Below, in pieces: positions 33,501-35,594 of a DNA stretch of 35,594 bases. The notes under the pieces were generated by a model that saw nothing but the letters and a program-made list of their open reading frames with translations, had not been told where the DNA came from and did no database searches. The position numbers were made by a program, and so were the translations under genes. The stretch comes from Oscillospiraceae bacterium (GTDB lineage Bacteria; Bacillota; Clostridia; Monoglobales; Monoglobaceae), in assembly GCA_015068655.1 (NCBI GenBank), contig SVKC01000017.1, positions 1 to 35,594 on the forward strand, written 5' to 3'. Numbering within the stretch: position 1 is the stretch's first letter; each line of letters opens with the position of its first letter.

Positions 33501-35196
33501 CCCACTTCCCGTCACCGGTATGGTAAAGAACCGTATATTCGGGGTTGTTGGGCGTAAGTGTTACGTTTACGCTTCCTTCGTAAACACCTGACGGATAGAA
33601 AGCATCTACTCCCAAATCATCAGGGTCACTGAACAGATAATAATAGGAGCTCTTTTCACTCCAAATATCATCATAGAAGCTTATCGCACGAAGGGTTGTG
33701 TCTTTTGCAATCGTAATGGGTATACCTGCATACTCACGTCTTGTGGGACTTGTCTGAGGGTCTGTTCCGTCGGTTGTATAATAAATTACCGCATCCTCTG
33801 TTTCACAAGAGAGCTCAACGTCAATTTTGCTGTCATATTCGCCGGAGTCCTTGTTTGCTGTGGGAACAGCCGGTCTCACGGACAGATAATAAGTTGCAGG
33901 CTCGCTGTATTCTTCAAGCTTTTTTGTAATAAGACGAACTGTTCTCTTTCGGTCAATTTCAATAACAGGATTCTGCTTTACTACCTGAACCCACTCATTT
34001 TCGGGGTCGTCTCCAAACACAGGATTTTCCGCATCAGCAGTTGAGGAGAAGGTGTAATAAACCTCACTTCCGTCTGAAATATCCTGAAAAACATTTTTAT
34101 CCGAAACAAAAACCTTGAACTTTGACTTTTCGCTGTAAATATCAGGTATCAAATCATTATTTCCTGTAACATTGCTGTGGAAAAGATACGGTCTGTCCGG
34201 AAGAATTTCATATTCATAGCTGACAGTATTACTATACTTGCCGTCACTTTCTCTGTATGCACAGGTCTTTATTTCAGTATAAATTTCAATATCAATAGGT
34301 GTTTTGTACTCAATTCTTGTATCGCTTGTCTGCGGGTCTGTTCCGTCAGTTGTATAATAAATCTTGCAGTTATCCTCCTGACTAAGCTCCACAGTAACCT
34401 TTTCCACATAGCTTCCCGATGTGGGGGTAGCAATAGGGGGTGCAGGCTTTGTTCTGTCTTTGATAAGTATGTGATGAACACCGCCGTTTATCGCACTGTA
34501 ATCAAAGGTCTGATCCGAGAGCTCATCCGATTTGTAATTCTTTGCAAAAAGTTCAAGAAGATATTCCTCGTCACGACCGTCTACGTCAATAAACACATCG
34601 GTACTACCCGCTTTTTTGGGAGTAAGGGATAGTTTTGCAAGGTTGTACCAACGCTGACTGTCTTTTTTCTGTGGAACAAAGCCACCGCTATAGAACACGG
34701 TAATGTAAGCCGTCTTGTAATTGTTTGTACCAACAGAATAGGTTCCGCTTCCGTGCTTGTAGACAAAGTATCCAACAGACTGAGGAACATCTGTTCCCGT
34801 ATCTTCGCCCAAATCTTCATCATCCTTGTCCGAAGTATTAAAGTTGAAGTCGGGAATAGCATAATCAATAGGAGCACCATTATCATCACCTGCAAAATCA
34901 AAATAAGCAGGGTCAAAACAGATACGAAGGGTATAACCGTTCATATCATATTGAGGCTCCTTGTGTACACCATTTTCAAAATCGCCCTTGTTGGGATTGT
35001 CAACAGCAAAATAAATATCTGCATCCTCACCCATATATATTGTACTGTTGTTTGTTGTAGTCTGAGGGTTTGCCCCCTGAGCATGTAAATAAACCGTCCG
35101 AAAGGTTTTGTCATTGCTTGCGGATGCAACAAATGAAAACATAGACAAAAGCATAACAATACTCAAAAATAATGATAAAACCCTTTTTTTCATCAT
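30550..35196 (-). CDS. Secreted SLH-anchored surface protein with chitobiase-like repeats and a cohesin-like N-terminal domain
   Basis: The 1548-residue protein begins with a signal peptide (MMKKRVLSLFLSIVMLLSMF, cut near ASA). Residues about 30-240 form a beta-rich domain with YTLRICFDPAYFDF and LAKLSLTPKKAGSTDVFIDV, suggestive of a cohesin-like fold. A chain of repeats of the chitobiase/hexosaminidase C-terminal type follows, marked by YYTTDGTDPQTS near residues 285 and 477, FYTTDGTDPITS near 649 and YYTLDGSDPTDA near 1238, with more divergent copies between. A nine-glycine linker (about 1312) leads to three SLH repeats with GYPDGSVQPDGNITREE, GYPNGEFKPGGNLTRAE and GYEDDTFRPERSITRAE. SLH repeats bind secondary wall polymers, so it is cell-wall attached. 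No catalytic domain is visible. Confidence 0.9.
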   Translation of the reverse strand: MMKKRVLSLFLSIVMLLSMFSFVASASNDKTFRTVYLHAQGANPQTTTNNSTIYMGEDADIYFAVDNPNKGDFENGVHKEPQYDMNGYTLRICFDPAYFDFAGDDNGAPIDYAIPDFNFNTSDKDDEDLGEDTGTDVPQSVGYFVYKHGSGTYSVGTNNYKTAYITVFYSGGFVPQKKDSQRWYNLAKLSLTPKKAGSTDVFIDVDGRDEEYLLELFAKNYKSDELSDQTFDYSAINGGVHHILIKDRTKPAPPIATPTSGSYVEKVTVELSQEDNCKIYYTTDGTDPQTSDTRIEYKTPIDIEIYTEIKTCAYRESDGKYSNTVSYEYEILPDRPYLFHSNVTGNNDLIPDIYSEKSKFKVFVSDKNVFQDISDGSEVYYTFSSTADAENPVFGDDPENEWVQVVKQNPVIEIDRKRTVRLITKKLEEYSEPATYYLSVRPAVPTANKDSGEYDSKIDVELSCETEDAVIYYTTDGTDPQTSPTRREYAGIPITIAKDTTLRAISFYDDIWSEKSSYYYLFSDPDDLGVDAFYPSGVYEGSVNVTLTPNNPEYTVLYHTGDGKWEKYTDVITLDADTDIIAKAVEYDNEGNIVNEGEEYTFTYEIKPLPPAFAPESTQFTNADKVTIYTPESTIDNTTRYTLFYTTDGTDPITSPTRKKAPEDSDTVVVDILDGYKVITAVVLKDGVTYSTVVKHSYDIVKMKPVKPLTTLLPGYYTLEIGGDGYSTQFMPVPQGTQIYYTVSYDGGLCPDPVPNTDGTYLYDGTSFIDIKGKTVIKAVAVNPFGVKSDVGIFSYVVTPEAPKAAPSVSLYEEDFPVVPVDAVKGSTVKYTIGGFENEFLNDEDERFYIDTKTGNAYRDKECTKPLGDENDTENTGDSVTLEILSEMDGVESDTNRYVYALSDDEDTLAPPYADKETGIYEERRIDDANNLLKVMLYSLNTDGEIQYRLNNKGDWETYTDGSGLLFKEDTILQIRCARDGKYSSVVSYVYNFIPLPPVIVLPSGTYLESDNKTTTLEFDPMAPTDKINGWENGIYTIWYRQNGDKEDFKYTGAERDITHTMSFKAFVHNKDTGRVSKNAIHYYIIEKGNASSGSVYVAYPYDTSRISADLLGTGEYAEGIKLLSQNKNADIHYYYTYTKKSDGQTVATNTAVYHITRPIIPTALMDDITIYAWLEDENGKILGSDGEFKIDFVHLEVPETSLTASGKVEFPKNTEYTLLDKYADDESIILYYTLDGSDPTDADNENRIAYDGEALKLTKETTIKAVYYSACGKCVECKEPDLTNCWYGIYGKVGTYTYTVPTKVSTGGGGGGGGGSTTIDKTRKYTKDIFGNEHPTHVGYINGYPDGSVQPDGNITREEIAAILYRVTNHEYEKPFTVTGEVFPDVKRERWSVKEIEYMTDKGVIYGYPNGEFKPGGNLTRAEFAALIFRFTDIADAKSKENHFDDLSESHWAYNEILALNESGLIQGYEDDTFRPERSITRAEVMTVMNKILGRKPLDSYVKSLNFNPYNDLKEEKWYYVIVLEATITHNYWLDKSGFEYKWEDWK

Positions 35197-35296
35197 AACC
35201 CTAATTCTCCTTTGATGTTCGTATTATATGAAGTTCAAGTTACAAAACTAAGAAAAACTTATTGCATTATACAGCAAAAGATTCAAATATATAATT

Positions 35297-35325
35297 ATAA
35301 TACACCTAAAATGTTTTTACGTCAA
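35297..35325 (-). promoter_or_regulatory. Promoter of the SLH surface protein gene
   Basis: On the minus strand there is a -35 TTGACG (35320-35325), a 17-base spacer and a -10 TATTAT (35297-35302), with a further TATAAT three bases on. The leader to the ATG at 35196 is about 95 bases and ends with an AAAGGAG site. Confidence 0.65.
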
Positions 35326-35367
35326 CCTATAACGCAAATTTACATAAAAACAATTTTTTCTCAATGC

Positions 35368-35434
35368 TCGTTCTCTTTCCCAAACGACAAATATTTATCG
35401 TTTGGGAAAGAGAACGAAGCAAAGCTTCGTTCTC
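35368..35434 (-). terminator. Mutually exclusive hairpin pair after the dockerin gene (terminator or switch)
   Basis: Two perfect stems share one arm. The 20-base stem joins 35368-35387 (TCGTTCTCTTTCCCAAACGA) to 35398-35417. The 11-base stem joins 35410-35420 (GAGAACGAAGC) to 35424-35434 (GCTTCGTTCTC). The motif TCGTTCTC therefore occurs twice and competes for the same complement at 35410-35417. On the minus strand the structure lies 15 bases after the dockerin gene stop, and an AT-rich GAGAAAAAATTGTTTTT tract follows. It may terminate the dockerin transcript. Confidence 0.65.
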
Positions 35435-35448
35435 CGGATAACCTTTAA

Positions 35449-35594
35449 TTATTTGCCCCAGGATACAAGCACGTATGCTACGTCCTTTGAGTCAATAACG
35501 CCGTCACGGTTCAAATCATACTTTGCATATGTTGAGTATGCATCTGTGTCAAGCTCCATGCTGAAGTATGATACTACTGCTGAAAGGTCATAGA
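35449..35594 (-). CDS. C-terminal end of a dockerin type I domain protein (5' part outside window)
   Basis: Only the last 48 codons are in the window, ending at TAA (35449-35451). The second dockerin repeat is clear: YDLNRDGVIDSKDVAYVLVS has the D-x-N-x-D-G calcium loop and the following F-helix. The preceding YDLSAVVSYFSMELD looks like the helix of the first repeat. Dockerins bind cohesin domains on scaffolding proteins, in cellulosomes and in other assemblies. The catalytic or binding part of this protein cannot be seen. It is encoded on the same strand as, and 252 bases upstream of, the SLH-anchored protein. Confidence 0.85.
   Translation of the reverse strand, partial: YDLSAVVSYFSMELDTDAYSTYAKYDLNRDGVIDSKDVAYVLVSWGK

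Overview
The window looks like a chromosomal segment of a low-to-medium GC Gram-positive anaerobe of the class Clostridia, probably a gut Oscillospirales/Ruminococcaceae-type bacterium. Evidence: the gene orders maf-mreBCD-mrdA-minCDE and rimP-nusA-ylxR-ylxQ-infB-rbfA, strong AGGAGG-type ribosome sites, sigma-A-like promoters with 17-base spacers, several TTG/GTG starts, and SLH, chitobiase-like and dockerin surface domains. This placement is inferred from gene content, not from a marker-gene search. Every gene except one 68-codon ORF lies on the minus strand, so transcription runs from high to low coordinates. No gap between genes exceeds 300 bases. I see no rRNA, tRNA, CRISPR array, transposase or phage gene.

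Layout in transcription order. (1) 35594-30475, surface region: the tail of a dockerin-bearing protein, a switch-like pair of hairpins, a large secreted SLH-anchored protein with chitobiase-like repeats, and a lone plus-strand DUF378 membrane protein. (2) 30130-29089: a YhcN/YlaJ-like protein, then nrdR with its own promoter. (3) 29092-20195, translation operon: a promoter overlapping the end of nrdR, a two-hairpin leader, then rimP-nusA-ylxR-ylxQ-infB, a 182-base multi-hairpin element, rbfA-nrnA-truB-ribF and a ZIP metal transporter, closed by a clear terminator. (4) 20190-14958: a promoter with an overlapping palindrome, a polar amino acid ABC transporter interrupted by a MITE-like inverted-repeat element, a DUF512 radical SAM protein and nicotinate phosphoribosyltransferase. 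(5) 14931-13672: a monocistronic prs unit with a consensus promoter. (6) 13639-166, morphogenesis cluster: rluB, an HI0933/BaiN flavoprotein, a Nudix hydrolase, zapA, a U32 peptidase, a NusG-II protein, a Gx transporter, maf, mreBCD, mrdA and minC, then an internal promoter serving minD-minE-mgsA. Beyond it, a promoter faces off the left edge.

How the genes work together: cluster 6 combines side-wall synthesis (MreBCD, PBP2) with division-site placement (MinCDE) and Z-ring support (ZapA). Cluster 3 combines transcription termination control (NusA), initiation (IF-2), 30S maturation (RimP, RbfA), RNA modification (TruB), RNA turnover (NrnA) and flavin synthesis (RibF). PncB and Prs sit side by side; Prs makes the PRPP that PncB uses.

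The least ordinary items are non-coding. Three compact multi-hairpin elements (24299-24480, 19151-19296, 35368-35434) sit in intergenic gaps. Next in interest is the pairing of an SLH-anchored protein, whose N-terminal domain looks cohesin-like, with a neighbouring dockerin protein.
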